A stretch of 64,000 nucleotides of DNA from Silene conica (Eukaryota; Streptophyta; Magnoliopsida; Caryophyllales; Caryophyllaceae). The notes under the pieces were generated by a model that saw nothing but the letters and a program-made list of their open reading frames with translations, ran no database searches and had not been told where the DNA came from. The stretch covers positions 77,912,641 through 77,976,640 of the forward strand of contig CM055313.2 of assembly GCA_029255685.2 (NCBI GenBank), given 5' to 3'. The position numbers and the translations under genes were made by a program. The first letter of the stretch is position 1, and every line of letters starts with the position of its first letter. Below are positions 1 to 12,124 of this stretch, piece after piece.

Positions 1-879
1 TTTCTTCCTCTCACTTCCCTTATCGTATTCACATGGTTTTTTAGTTATTTGCTGCATGGTTTGCGCAAAAAGGAACCGTAATATCGCCGTTCACCAACAA
101 TTTCGGTTTTGAACAGTGCATCTCCTATGTTTTTCTGCCTCTCCTTTGTTTCATCCCTCCTCTCTTTCTATTTTCTTCCACCACTGCCTAACGATGACTT
201 CTTCAACCGGCATATACAACATTTCATATTAATACCTGATGAAAACAAAGTATATTAAAAATACATAATTGACTCGACATTATTTGATACTATAATTAAA
301 TTACATTTGAAACAATCCTAATGTTTCGATCTAATGCGACATTATCACCCTTCCGCACGCCAAATTCCCCTGCATCTTCAACATTTTACCTATCATGGTA
401 ATCACTTTGTATCTTCCTTGTAACCCTCCTAGATTATACTTCCCAATAATTCCCCCTAATCAGTTCGCTAGATCAACCAAAGCTAACAACAATTCCTCTG
501 TGTATCATCGGGTATTTTCGAAACCGAAATTATTGGTGAACGACGATATTACGGCTCATATTTTGCTTCAAACCATTGAGCAAATAACTCAAACAACCAT
601 GTGAATACCATAAAGGAAGTGAGAGGAAGAAAATAGTGACCGTATTTCACTATTTGGTGGTCAGAGTAAAGAGAACGGAGTTGACGAAGGTAGCTTGTCA
701 AAGCTATGAAAATGGGAGCAACTTGTCGCTGTCCCGGACAGCAACAAGTACTAAATTCCAGAAAAAAAGAATAAAAAAAATAGGAACTGATGACGTACAC
801 TCATTTTTTGTAATTAGTTTCAAAAGAACCGAATTTTGATAAATATTTTGATTTTCGACACCATCTAAGCAAAAACTTC
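1..879. mobile_element. Non-autonomous Mutator-like element (MULE), left end outside window
   Basis: Bases 1-107 are inverted-complementary to about 534-631. The stretch 534-879 matches the right arm of the complete element at 9371-11213, including the terminal motif AAGCAAAAACTTC. This is therefore a second copy of that long-TIR family, with a central spacer (about 108-533) and its left end cut by the window edge. No transposase is visible. It lies about 400 bp beyond the QRT3 stop codon. The target duplication cannot be checked because the left flank is missing; the right flank would be 880-888. Confidence 0.75.
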
Positions 880-913
880 ATACAAATTTCTATATGCAAC
901 CAAACGACCCCTT

Positions 914-1053
914 AAAATCACTCCCATTTCTTTGTCATTTGCATCATCAATTAATTTACACTTGATTTTACGTCATTACAACCAAAATCACTCCCATTTC
1001 TTTGTCATTTGCATCATCAATTAATTTACACTTGATTTTACGTCATTACAACC
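914..1053. repeat. Perfect 70-bp tandem duplication
   Basis: Bases 914-983 and 984-1053 read identically. The duplication lies in the 3' flank of QRT3, between its stop codon and the MULE. Perfect identity points to a recent duplication or an assembly duplication. Confidence 0.9.
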
Positions 1054-1287
1054 GAAACAAAAGAGTCCGGACGGAACACGAAAATGAGATTGGAAATCCG
1101 GACATTGAACAGAAACGCTTTTTGAAAGCCTAATGGAGTAATGGTCATATATCAACCATTTTTCCACCCAATACATTTGACATTAATTAATAATGATCCA
1201 TTAATCACTATAATCACCTAACATACCCACTAATCAACAACCCAAGACGACTAATCTCATCGCCGTAAACACAATCACCTTCTTAAA

Positions 1288-3694
1288 TCAGTTTGATCCT
1301 TGCTCAACTGTGACGTAAACGCTCGTAGGAGCGACTATATTGGACTTGATTACCACTCGATTATCAGACACATTCCGCAATGCATAACTAGGAAAAGAAT
1401 TCCCGCTCGTGCTTAAGGTATACTGAACATGCTTAATGAGGTTGGGAAACAGCAGAACCCTGTTGAAATCTGCTGTCCAGGATGCTGCATTGCCCTCAAC
1501 TGCTGCACGAGCAATGGTCGACTTTAGGTTCATTCCGTTTGCACTGTTTCTATCAACCACGACCTGATCAACATTCCCGAAAGACCCATCTAATTGAACA
1601 ATGTCGATTCCTTTGCCAGATCCCGAGAATAAGTTATCAACGATATTTACTCCGTTAGCAATACCCTTTATCGACTTGAATTGAATGAACGCGTCTCCTA
1701 GGAAAAAGTTGTTAGAAATCACGAGTTGGAAAGGATCTTCTACCACAATTCCCGTGTAATCTAAGTACGAATTTACAATCCGAGTTTGAGTTAATCCTGG
1801 CAACTTCAAATATATGCCAGTGCCACCGAAACCATAAGCTTTATTGTAACAATGCACACCTGATAACAGGTTAGCTTGCCCTGAAACCAGTATTCCAATT
1901 TGCGCTGAAAAAATCACCACATCAGTAACAACATTATCGTTACCATTAAGAACAATTCCTGTTCCATTGAATCTCCTTTCTCCGGGATCACTCCCGGCAG
2001 TTATATGTTGGCCGATGAACGAATTTCTGATCAAAGTCTCATGACCACTATCAACACGAACCCCCTCGGTCATAAAATGGGCAATGTAACAATTGTCTAC
2101 GCCAATTCTAAGAGAATTTGTGATTGTAATACCTCCACCTTTGTAGTTGCAGTCCAACATTAAGTCCCGAAAAGTAATGTACTCAAAGTTGTAGGAAGCT
2201 GAATTGGAGCTAAGTTGTTGGTCGACAGTGGTAGTTTTCTCCTGGTTTTGAGTCGATGATGATGCTGAAAGTTCAATAAGGTAACCATCTGTAGGAAAAT
2301 TGTCCGAGGCTTTTAGTGTTCCTCCATGTATCTGTATCACAAAATCACAAGAGAAACACTATTAATCGTCGAGTTCTTTATCGCTTATCAGTGGCGGAGG
2401 AAACGGGCTAGTAGATAGGGAGCCTACTCCCTTAACTACACATATATAACGTGGGCCAAGGCGCGATAAATCTAATATTTTGAATTTTTTTATAGAACAT
2501 TTTTAGGAGTATTACTTTTTTGCATCGTAACTACGAATTTTAATGTTTTAAACTCTCAGACTTAAAGACCCCACTAATTAAACTCTTAAGTCCCTAACCT
2601 CATGATACAACATAATAATTCCTACAAAAATTGGTACAACAATAAAATCATGATGCATTAGCCTAAGATCGGCTAACATGAGTTATCATAATGGAATTGT
2701 TGATGTAAAGTTAAGCAATGTAAAAAGATAGAAAAACAAAAGCACAATCACTAGAGTAAACATTGATAAAATAGTAGTATTGCATTATTTGAGTAGCGGT
2801 TGTAAGGTTTCTCGTCACTCATATGAAAAAATGGTCTTGCTTTATTTGAGTAGCCATAGGAAACTTGATTTCTCAAAAGTTACCTAATGTACAAAAATGT
2901 CTACCAAATTATTGAATAAAATGTCAAACTTATTGAATTGAATTGTTTTTGTTTTCCAATTCAATTCTTGCCAAATTAAGATAAAAAACAATTTATGTAA
3001 GTCTCTCTTACAACGGTTATATGCATCGCAAACTCGTAACGAGTCAAGTTTTAAGACAACATAAAAAATCTCAAATGTCTTGTCTTTTCCCACCCAAATG
3101 GGTAATATTTTACCCGTCGCAAGTTTACGACGGATATGTCTGTGACAAATGAGAAATTGTGGACAATTTAACAGATAGACTTTTCATGGTTTTTGGTAGC
3201 CTAATCTCTATTGAGGCATGCTACATTGAATAGAAACTTTTACTAGAAAACTTACATTGAATAGAGTTAATAAGTACTTTAAAATGTCGTATTACTAGAA
3301 ATTGACATCCTAACTGTCTCCGCTTGTCATGCCTAAACACCAAAATTAAGGCCTCCTAGCAGCCCTTAGACAGGACTACTACTCATCAACCTCCATTAGG
3401 GAGGTACTATATTCAAATTTTACTTAGGTTCGAAATATAAACATCAATTTTACCTATATTTCTAATAATAGCTATTTTTTTAAAAAAATTATCTATATTT
3501 TTTCCCAAAATTCTTGTCCAGGCCTAGCCTGGTCAGCTTGAGGTTCGCTTCATCTACGACCTTCATTCACAATTTGGCATATTACATTGAATCAAAGCGA
3601 TTTTTTTGTTTGTCTTAACATATCGCGAAAGTTATTTGGCTCATATCATGATTCATGTATACACATATAGATGTGCTCATGTGAATGAATGGTA

Positions 3695-3731
<37 letters not shown>

Positions 3732-6700
3732 TATTATTATCAATTTTAATTCATTTTAAGTCGCGTCATTTCTAAATATATATTTTTCGAATCAAATAAA
3801 ATGAAAATAAGAGTCTAATCCGTTTAATTCGGATTATTTTTGTCGGTCAGCAGAACACTGACATGCTTGTGGCTCAGATCATAACATCTGTTGTGGACTT
3901 GTGGTGGGTGGAAGAAGTAAAGTCTAGTTGTTGTCGCCAAAGGACTACATCATAGATTCATCACAAATTCTACTCTGTATGTTCCGTTCTTGAATTCTAA
4001 AATATCCTTAATTTGTCAAAAGTAATTATTACGTAAATCATCACATGTGAGACGGTTTTTTGGTTCAAATGAGCGCACTAAGTCGCAGGTGAGCATGTGA
4101 GACGGTTTTATGTATATGAAAACAATTCATTTCTTAATATTAAATGAGTTACACGAGTATTTCTTATTATAATGGTCTCTCTCATTTAAAATTCACAAAT
4201 TCTTATTTGCAACGGCACTATCCGTCGCAAGCTTGTGACGGATACCGTTTCCTCTCACAAAATACCCACTTTTTCTCTCTCTCTCTGACACTATTCATGT
4301 GGTCCCCTTTCTATACTAACTCATTTTGTATCCATTTTATCTCACAAAATATCCGTCACAAATGGTGATCCGTCTTAAGAAAAACGGACTGTTTAAAATT
4401 ATCTTACTTTATAAATTTTTATTCGTTAATCCAGTTAAGTTTTGTGAGAGGCCGTCATAGTACAACAAAAACTCCAATGAATTCTCCACCCATTATATAA
4501 GAGGTCTCTCAATAACATTAGTGAGAGACACGTCCCTCGAAAGTTTTTGTGTTGTTAATCGGCATAATCCGATTTCCAATCTATCCTATGGATCCCCTCA
4601 ACAATAGTAAAGTCTTTCACAAATTCTTATTTGCAACGGCACTATCCGTCGCAAGCTTGTGACGGATACCGTTTTCTCTCACAAAATACCCACTTTTTTT
4701 CTCTCTCTCCAATACTATTCATGTGGTCCCCTTTCTCTACTAACTCATTTTCTACCCATTTTATCTCACAAAATATCCGTCACAAATAACGACCCGTCGT
4801 AAGCAAGACTTACTAAAAGTCTTTTTATGTCGGTCAGTTTGTTAGCTCAAAGAGTTTTGATTATTTATTTTCAGTGTTAACTTTTCGAGGATCACACACA
4901 GAAAGTAAACAATACGCATCGGAATAATAACTTTGCTTTTCTTCCTTAAAAGATTAATTAGAATACGATTAAACATCGTAAAGTAACAAATTATTGCGAT
5001 TCTTTGTATACTTAATTACGTCTTCTTTAAATATAAGATTTGATTCTTCTAAGGCGTAAGAGCATCCACATTGAAGAGGATTGCTCATCCTCTTATATGA
5101 GAGAGGGTGTTAAGAGGATGTCCTCTTCAATGTGGAACCAACTTTGAACATGCTCTTTGAAGGAGGAAGAGGATGACTTCCTCTATTTTTAGAGGAAGTA
5201 CAATCTAGGCCCTTGTGCCCAATTGTCAATGGAAATTTTGCATGTACACTTTATTTTAGTTTATTTTTAACAAAAATAATAATTAAAATATGAAAGAGAA
5301 GGAAGAGAGGATCCTCTTTGATGTAGGGGAAAAAAATAGAAGAAAAGAAGGAGGAGGATAAAGATAGTGGAAAATGAGTTGGATGAAAGAGTAAGTGATG
5401 TGTCAAAAAAATATAGGAAGAGGAAAAAAATAAGAGGATGTTAACGTCCTCTTCAATGTACATGCTCTAACATCTCAATATGTAAAATGAAATAGTAGTA
5501 ACTCGTACTTCTAATTCTCGCATTCAACTCAACAATAATCAATTACGGAGTATTTACTTGACTGTATATAAACAATTATACAAAGATTCTAGTATTAAAA
5601 ATGAATGAGGTTATAGATATGGAGATTCTATGTAAACAATTATAATTTATGAATGCATATAATTTCGCGTTGTAAATTCATATTTAAAAGAAATATCTCT
5701 TGCAAAAATTAAAAAAAATCACATAATTGTGGTATTTATTTAGAATTTGTCATTAATTGTGTCTTCTAAAAATATTAATATAAAACTAATAAATGAGTTA
5801 TTAAAAAAAATATTAATATAAAACTAATGAATGAGTTATTAAAAAAGAATATTAATATAAAACTGATAAATGAATTTTCTAATATAAAACTGATAAAAAG
5901 AATATTAATATAAAACTAATGAATGAGTTATTAAAATCAAATGTTATTATATATTTTATAAATATATATATAAATGTTATATAAAAATTATAATATGTGG
6001 GGTTTTATAATAACTATAATTTATCGTCTTCTATAATTTACAAATTAAGTACAAATTAAGTTTCCGTCCTTTCTTATTTCCTGAATTTTTCTTCACTCTA
6101 CCAGTCATTGGCTTTTTGGTTGTCTATATAAGTTTGATGTAATGTCATTAGAAAAAAAATCCACATTTCACAATAATTCGTTCAAATAAACATAATTGCT
6201 ATATATTGATATAAATATGACGACGTCGTCTTTAAAAATAAGTGTACACAACCCCGTGATTTTTCACGGGTGTTACACTTGTCTTTCTATATTACGGGAC
6301 TGTGTCATAACATGAAACCGTGTTACAAAAGAATAAGGTCATGTTCTTTCTGTCTTAATTTCAGCTCTTTAGTTTATTACGTTAAGTTTTATTTACGTTC
6401 AATGAATTATGTTCAATTAATCTCTTCACAAATTAGCTTTTAATTCAGCTAAATTCACTTTAACTTGGTTCCGTTTAATTTAGTTCAATTAAGTTTTACT
6501 CTAATTAATTCAATTCAGTTCGTTTCAAGCGAAAAGATAAAAAGGCCTAAAAGTGAAAAATGAGGAAGAAAAGGAGTAAAAAAGCGTACCAAGATATTTC
6601 CAAGGTAAGGAGTTGGGAAATGAAGAGGACGGGTGACTACGTAAGTACCACCATCAAGATTAATTTCTACTCCACCCAAATTAGTAATCCCATCCATTAA

Positions 6701-7427
6701 ATTCCCAATATTATTATTATTTTTGCTATTTCCGATTTCCGAAAATACCCTTAAAAGTGCATCCGTACTATCGTTTTTCCCTGTTGGGTCCGCTCCATAA
6801 GACGTGACGTGATACACCATTGTGTTTCTTGTTTGTCCCTGAATTTTTTCCATTTTTTTCCGTATTAGAAATCGTAAATCGTAATGTTAGAAATATGTCG
6901 AGATAGAACTTGATTAATTACTACTCGTACTCTAGATTACGTATCAGTGCTACAAATGTAACAGTCGATCAACTATATACTTTTGATTAAAATAAGTCTT
7001 ATATTCTTCTTTGCATTCTTAAGAAGCTCATCTGAAAGTGATCAGATTCGGATTTAGGTCGAGTATGGATGATGAGTTAAACACGACATATATTCTTGAA
7101 TATAATGTGTTATAATGACTCACTTTTTTTTACGGGTCAAGTTCAATGAACGGGGCAACTCATAAACATACGTAGATTCATACCTAATTAACATAAAAAA
7201 ACAGAGTTATGAAATTGAATGCATACCGAAGGAGGAGCTGAGGCAGGTGAAGGAGAAGCATCAATTAACTCCCTAAACGCCTGCATTTTTCTAATATGAT
7301 GATTAATACCATGATCATAATGCTTGTCTTCTAAAACCCGTCTTTCAGAACTCGTAAATGTATTATCACCATGAACCATAATTACCAGAAAATTGAGGAA
7401 GAAAACAAGTGATTTTGTTGCTGCCAT
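1288..7427 (-). CDS. QRT3: QUARTET3-like polygalacturonase (pectin-lyase-fold), three exons
   Basis: Exons on the minus strand are 7427-7227, 6838-6590 and 2331-1288 (stop TGA), all joined in phase 0 with GT-AG borders, giving 497 aa (recalled Arabidopsis QRT3 is about 480). Residues 1-20 form a signal peptide (hydrophobic SLVFFLNFLVIMVHG), so the product is secreted. Exon 2 carries VYHVTSYGADPTGKNDSTDA, the typical start of the Pectate_lyase_3 domain. Exon 3 has the repeated parallel beta-helix pattern, such as NGTGIVLNGNDNVVTD. In Arabidopsis QRT3 degrades pectin in the pollen mother cell wall so that tetrads separate; function here is by homology. Intron 1 is 388 bp. Intron 2 is 4.26 kb and contains several MITEs. 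The start was chosen because it opens the signal peptide; an upstream in-frame Met at 7493 would place 22 extra residues before it. The ORF is intact. Confidence 0.88.
2332..4193. other. First part of QRT3 intron 2: degraded repeats and a TTA microsatellite
   Basis: Intronic and AT-rich. A transposon-like motif (AGTGGCGGAGG) lies near 2390. A short fragment related to the ACCCGTCGCAAG MITE type lies at about 3095-3170, and a TTA trinucleotide run at 3697-3740. No coding sequence is recognised. Confidence 0.6.
3697..3740. repeat. (ATT)n microsatellite
   Basis: A run of about 14 ATT units with one interruption, inside QRT3 intron 2. Confidence 0.95.
4194..4391. mobile_element. MULE-type MITE, 198 bp, copy 1 in QRT3 intron 2
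   Basis: Begins CACAAATTCTTATTTGC and ends with a partly inverted version of the same (GACGG core). Flanked by the 9-bp direct repeat TTTAAAATT at 4185-4193 and 4392-4400, the target-site length of Mutator-like elements. Same family and same length as 4618-4815. Confidence 0.88.
4618..4815. mobile_element. MULE-type MITE, 198 bp, copy 2 in QRT3 intron 2
   Basis: Nearly the same sequence as 4194-4391, in the same orientation. Flanked by its own 9-bp repeat AAAGTCTTT (4609-4617 and 4816-4824), so it is an independent insertion and not a tandem duplication. Confidence 0.88.
5060..5467. mobile_element. Tourist-like (PIF/Harbinger) MITE, 408 bp
   Basis: Terminal inverted repeats start GAGCATCCACATTGAAGAGG and end with the matching TTCAATGTACATGCTC. 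Flanked by the 3-bp duplication TAA (5057-5059 and 5468-5470). It lies in QRT3 intron 2. The interior is purine-rich and non-coding. Confidence 0.85.
5768..5936. repeat. Degenerate tandem repeat, unit about 40 bp
   Basis: The motif AATATTAATATAAAACT is repeated five times with GATAAATGAGTTATT-like spacers of variable length. It lies in QRT3 intron 2. Confidence 0.8.
6240..6280. repeat. 41-bp hairpin with CCCGTGA/TCACGGG core
   Basis: The arms AAGTGTACACAACCCCGTGA and TCACGGGTGTTACACTT pair almost fully around a short T loop, inside QRT3 intron 2. The core resembles the CCCGTG hairpins near Helitron 3' ends elsewhere in this window, but no CTAG end follows. Confidence 0.6.
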
Positions 7428-7538
7428 TACAGAAAAATTGATTAATCTCCCTTTTAATTCAATTTGATTGATGTTTGTTGTTTGTTCAAACACTGAAAGA
7501 GAGGTTAAGTGTAAAGAAAGGCATTGTTTAAAGGTGTT

Positions 7539-7546
7539 TATATATA
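7539..7546 (-). promoter_or_regulatory. Probable TATA box of QRT3
   Basis: On the minus strand this reads ATATATATAAAC, about 115 bp upstream of the ATG at 7427, with a CCAAT motif just upstream. Spacing is normal for a plant core promoter. No transcript data are available. Confidence 0.5.
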
Positions 7547-7746
7547 TGTAATTGGTTTGGTTGGTATTGGAAGAGGGATATATGGAAAGGCATGGAAAGA
7601 GAAGGGGCTAACTAAATGGAGATAATCTAGCAATGAATATTGGGATTTATGTTGGAATGGTTTTCATGTCTTCATACATATAACACCTACTCTTGCCTTT
7701 TGCTTTATTTAATTCATTACTTCATTGTAGGGATTTGTATTTAAGG

Positions 7747-7940
7747 CTTAGTAACTTTTAAATCGGTTCCAAAAACTAGAAAGAAATTCATTAATAAAAT
7801 ATTAGATCTAAAAAAATTGAAAATCGGATGGAAAAATAGGATTTGTATTTAAGGGTTAGAAACTTTTAAATCGGTTTCAAAAACTAGAAAGAAATTCATT
7901 AATAGAAAAAAATTAGATCCAAAAAAATTAAAAATCGGAT
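7747..7940. repeat. Short tandem duplication, about 113-bp unit
   Basis: The stretch starting TTTAAGGCTTAGTAACTTTT (7741) recurs starting TTTAAGGGTTAGAAACTTTT (7849). Both copies run to AAATCGGATGGA with minor differences. It lies upstream of QRT3. Block B has only a single copy near 11656. Confidence 0.7.
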
Positions 7941-8184
7941 GGATAAATATCAGTTTTTCAGATACACTCTACTTTTGAAATTAAAGTAAAGTGAAAACTA
8001 TAATACTAAATCAATAAAACCATAAGTATTAAGAAAACATTATGAACTCAAATAATATAGATAATCAAGCTAAGCTACTCTTTTAATTGAATAGAGAATA
8101 ATAACAATTTAATAAATTATTATAATGTGTTAATTATCAGTTTATTTAAAAAATATCTAAAAATATTGATAATCAACAAACTAA

Positions 8185-8582
8185 GAGCAATAGCAATAGT
8201 GGTTTTTCGTCTTGGGGTTGTCACTAAGAACTCTTAAAAAAAAGTTCTTCTACTGCAAGTAAAAGTTTGTTCTTAATTTTAAGAACCGAGTTCTAAAATA
8301 AGAACTCAGTTTGTACGTATTGAAATTTAAAGCGTATTTAATATATTCTTGAAAAATGTTAATAACCAATTAAATTTAAATAATTCTCATTTTCAATTAA
8401 AAAATAATAATGCATTAATTATCTCATTTCATGAAAAAGTAGGATAGTGAATTGTAGGATCCATTTAAAAACTTTATTTAAAGATCATCTATGGTAGATA
8501 AAAGTTCTTAAATATTGGAACTAGTGAAAAATGACATGGCATAAGAAGAACCCTACATAAAGTTCTTCTATTGCTATTGCTC
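8185..8582. mobile_element. Tourist-like MITE, 398 bp
   Basis: Ends are perfect inverted repeats (GAGCAATAGCAATAG and CTATTGCTATTGCTC), flanked by TAA (8182-8184 and 8583-8585). Block B lacks it at the equivalent site (ACTAAGCTA), giving an empty-site comparison within the same window. Confidence 0.9.
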
Positions 8583-9370
8583 TAAGCTACTTTTTATTCG
8601 ATCGTTGTTGCGGAAGCAGGTCATTGGTTGATTCTGCTGGCTAGTTTGAAGTACCAACTTTGGACATGTAGGAATAGATTCGTGATTGAAAGTGTGTTTG
8701 ATGTTATTAATTAAGAGTACATGATCCTTATTCCTTAGATTGCTGATAAATTAGTTGTTTCTGTGATGGACGACTCAACACCAGTCGTCGCACCTGCAAC
8801 ATTTTTTGTCACTTTTATGGAGAATCATGGCGTGAATAGTTTCTTGCAGATACAATGCTACTTAAGAAAAACTTTCACCTTTATCTACCATGGTTCGTAA
8901 TTACTTATTCACATAATTATCAATTATGCTTATCTTTATAGCTAATTTTGTGTCATCATCTCTCTTAGACCCATAACCTAGCTCTGATGTCAATTGTTAT
9001 CGGTAGAAGTGTGTTGAGATGATGCAAAACCAAAGCAAAATAAAGAAACATATAAATTTATGTAGTTCACTATTAATATTAATTTTAATCCGGTATAAAA
9101 ATGTATGGGTTCGCCAATACAAATTTCAAAAAAAAAAAAATATATCAATTTTACTTGCGTTGAAATAAGTTTTAATCTCTTTGTTAATGCTAACAATACT
9201 ATGTTTGAACTTTTTTATATTGTAATTTATACTATATGATAATTGAATGTGAGAAATCGTGGCATATAACTAAAATGCACGGGTTTGCCAATACAAATTC
9301 GAAAGATAAACAATCTAAAATTCGTGCTTTCGCTTGGGGTCCAAACGGATATCCTAATACAACTGTTATA

Positions 9371-11213
9371 GAAGTTTTTGCTTAATTGGGGTTGAAAACG
9401 GAACTATTTAACAAAATGGCGTTGGTTTCAAACTATTTACCAAAAATGGTTCCACGTCATCATTTCTGATTTTTTTATTTTTTTTAATAAATTTAAAACT
9501 AGTTTATTGTACCAAATTTCACAACAAATGTTGTCTTCATCTTCTCGCTGTGTGGGACAGCGAGAAGTGGTGTGTACTTTTTTTTAAACTTCCATTTCTA
9601 TTGCCATATTAAATCTACTCGTCAAACTATTTTCGTCTTCTCCGTTCTCCTTACTCCGATCACCAAATAACGAAATACTGCTACCATTCTCTTTTTCTCA
9701 CTGCCGTTATCAAATTTACATCGTTGTTTGAGTTATTAGCTCCGTGGTTTTGCGCAAAAAATAACCCGCAATATTGCCGCTCACTAGCAAATGGATCTTG
9801 ATTTTAACAGAATTGAGACTGGCTGCCATTATTAGGCATGGGGATTTGATCTTCTCAAGCAACATTTTCTTGGTTTTCTTTCTCATATTCTGCCATGACA
9901 ACACCATCTTTGGTTTCCTTACATAAATATAGAGGTCCTCATCTAGTTCTCCATCTGTTTCCTTTATCTCGTGGAAAGAATCAATTTCTGAAAAGGGTTC
10001 GAGAAAACGCCGTCTTGTTCTTCAATGAACTCTTCTTCTAGTTCGGTAGTGCAAATAATTTCATCATCCATTTCCGTGTGTAGAAGATACCGTGAATAAT
10101 TAATGTAACAGCTTAAATAGGCCACAGAAATTATATTACCTGTGAGGAAGGACTCAGTGTCTGATACAGTATTTGTGTCACTGAACAGTAGGCACTCCAT
10201 AATTTCATCGTGACTATGATAACGGTACATCTCGGAGAAATTAATGAGAGGGCTGAGGCCTGAAACTAAAGTCTCTCTACCCCGGGGTTGGCGAATTCTA
10301 AGACATTTACTTTAGCGTGCGATCAATCGCGTCACAGCAAAACAGTGCAAGTTGTTCTATAATAGATCACATGCTGCTAAGGGTTGGCGTAAAAAGTGTA
10401 ACTCGACTGCCAAGAAGAGGCTTTGAAGCGGAAGTGCTAGAATCACGAGATTGAACAGTTGAAATTGCAGGACTTAACAACTTTCCTTGTCTATTGAGAT
10501 TGGATCTCTTCTGTCTCCTTTCTCTAAACGAGAAGCTCTCATTTATAGAAGATAATTCGAGAAAGCTCTCTCGTGGCCTTTGACCCAAGTAAAGCCGTTC
10601 CGAAAGTTCGGTAAGAAAGAGGCAGAATTAACTTGAGAATAAAGAAGCTAAAATTGCACAAAAAAATGTTTGCAGGATAAGTGGGAGCTTCCTTTGCTCC
10701 ATCAGAAAAAAGGTACAGTAACTGATGCTAGTATCAGTTAAACAGTATAACAAAATGCGAAAATGAAATCGTTAAATGAACGGCAATATTACGGGTTATT
10801 TTTTGCGCAAAACTACGGAGCTAATAACTCAAACAACGATGTAAATTTGATAACGGTAGTGAGAAGAAGAGAATGGTAGCAGTATTTCGTTATTTGGTGA
10901 TCGGAGTAAGGAGAACGGAGAAGACGAAAATAGCTTAACGAGTAGATTTAATATGGCAATAGAAATGGAAGTTTAAAAAAAAAGTACACACCACTTCGAA
11001 GATGAAGACAACATTTCAGCCTTCTTTCTGTTTTGTTGTGAAATTTGGTACAATAACTAGTCGCTGTCCGGGACAGCGACTAGTTTTAAATTTATTAAAA
11101 AAAAAATAAAAAAACCAGAAATGATGACGTGGAACCATTTTTGGTAAATAGTTTGAAACCGACGCCATTTTGTTAAATAGTTCCGTTTTCAACCCCAATT
11201 AAGCAAAAACTTC
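9371..11213. mobile_element. Complete MULE, 1843 bp, long TIRs and unknown cargo
   Basis: Terminal inverted repeats of about 430 bp begin GAAGTTTTTGCTTAATTG and end with its complement. They are flanked by the 9-bp duplication ACTGTTATA (9362-9370 and 11214-11222), diagnostic of the Mutator superfamily. The roughly 1-kb interior (about 9800-10790) has no transposase but has minus-strand ORFs that do not resemble typical MULE genes. The element sits exactly between duplication blocks A and B. The same family is present at 1-879. Confidence 0.9.
9790..10790 (-). other. Interior of the MULE, possible captured host gene fragment (Pack-MULE)
   Basis: Minus-strand ORFs at 10588-10367 (73 aa, Ser/Arg-rich, containing RESFLELSSINESFSFRERR) and 10230-9964 (88 aa, acidic, containing TTELEEEFIEEQDG) look less random than the flanks. 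They could be exons of one captured gene. I do not recognise the source gene. A non-coding filler cannot be excluded. Confidence 0.35.
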
Positions 11214-12091
11214 ACTGTTATAATCGTTTAAATATTTATTTATTTTTGATTAAAATAAGTCTCACATATGTACAAATGGTCAACTTTCTTCCTTATATTC
11301 TTAAGAAGCTCATTTAAAAGTGATTAGATTCGGGTTTAGGTCGAGTACGGTCCAGATGATGTGGTAAACACAACACGATAAATTAGCGATTTTGTGACAA
11401 TCTGAACATGTGTATCTGCAAAATAATGTGTTATTATAACTTGCATTTTCTACAGGTAAGGTTCAATAAACGTAGCAAATTCATGAACATATGTAAATTC
11501 ATGCCTAATTAAGACGAAAACAGAGTTATGAAATTGGATGCATATAACAACTCATAAACATTTTTTTATATTGAACTTGTTTTTATGTCTTCATACATAT
11601 AATACCCACTCTTGCTTTTGCTTTATTTAATTCATTACTTCATTGTTAAAAGTAGTATTTAAGGGTTGAGCAGCTTTAAATCGGTTCCAAAAACTGGAAA
11701 AAATTACGTTAATAAATAAATTAGCTAAAAGAATTAAACAATAAATGATTGATTTTTCAGGTACAGTCTAGTTTGAAACAAAAGTGAAGTAAAAATTATA
11801 ATTTTAATTCAATTATGCCATAGTATTAAGTATTAAGTAAAACTTTAGTAACTCAAATAATATAGATAATCAAGCTAAGTTACTCTTTTAATTGAATAAA
11901 GACTAATAATAGTTTATCTTAAGGATTATCCAAAAATATATTGATAATTAAACTAAGCTATTTTTTTATTCGATGTCTGAGGCTGAAGTAGGTCATTAGA
12001 GCAAGTGGAACGGTGAGCTAATGGTCCATTAGCTTGAGTTGCCACATCATATTTTTTAAGCTATACCAGTTTAAGTTACGATTACATACAA

Positions 12092-12124
12092 CTAGTTTTA
12101 ATCCCGTGTAAAAAATGCACGGGT
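12092..12124 (-). mobile_element. Helitron 3' terminus (minus strand)
   Basis: On the minus strand, a CCCGTGCATT...CACGGG-type hairpin is followed about 8 bases later by CTAG and a T, which is the structure of Helitron 3' ends. The matching 5' TC end was not located. Confidence 0.55.

Larger units (their letters stand above)
6940..9345. repeat. Segmental duplication block A (contains QRT3 exon 1)
   Basis: Block A matches block B (about 11235-14150) in the same order and orientation at several points: the AAGAAGCTCAT region (7020 and 11306), the GAGTTATGAAATTG intron donor flank (7204 and 11524), the TCTTCATACATATAA stretch (7669 and 11588), and the CATCATCTCTCT stretch (8954 and 13760). By eye roughly 80-85 percent identical where aligned. 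Each block carries a private TE insertion, so the duplication predates both. Confidence 0.8.
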
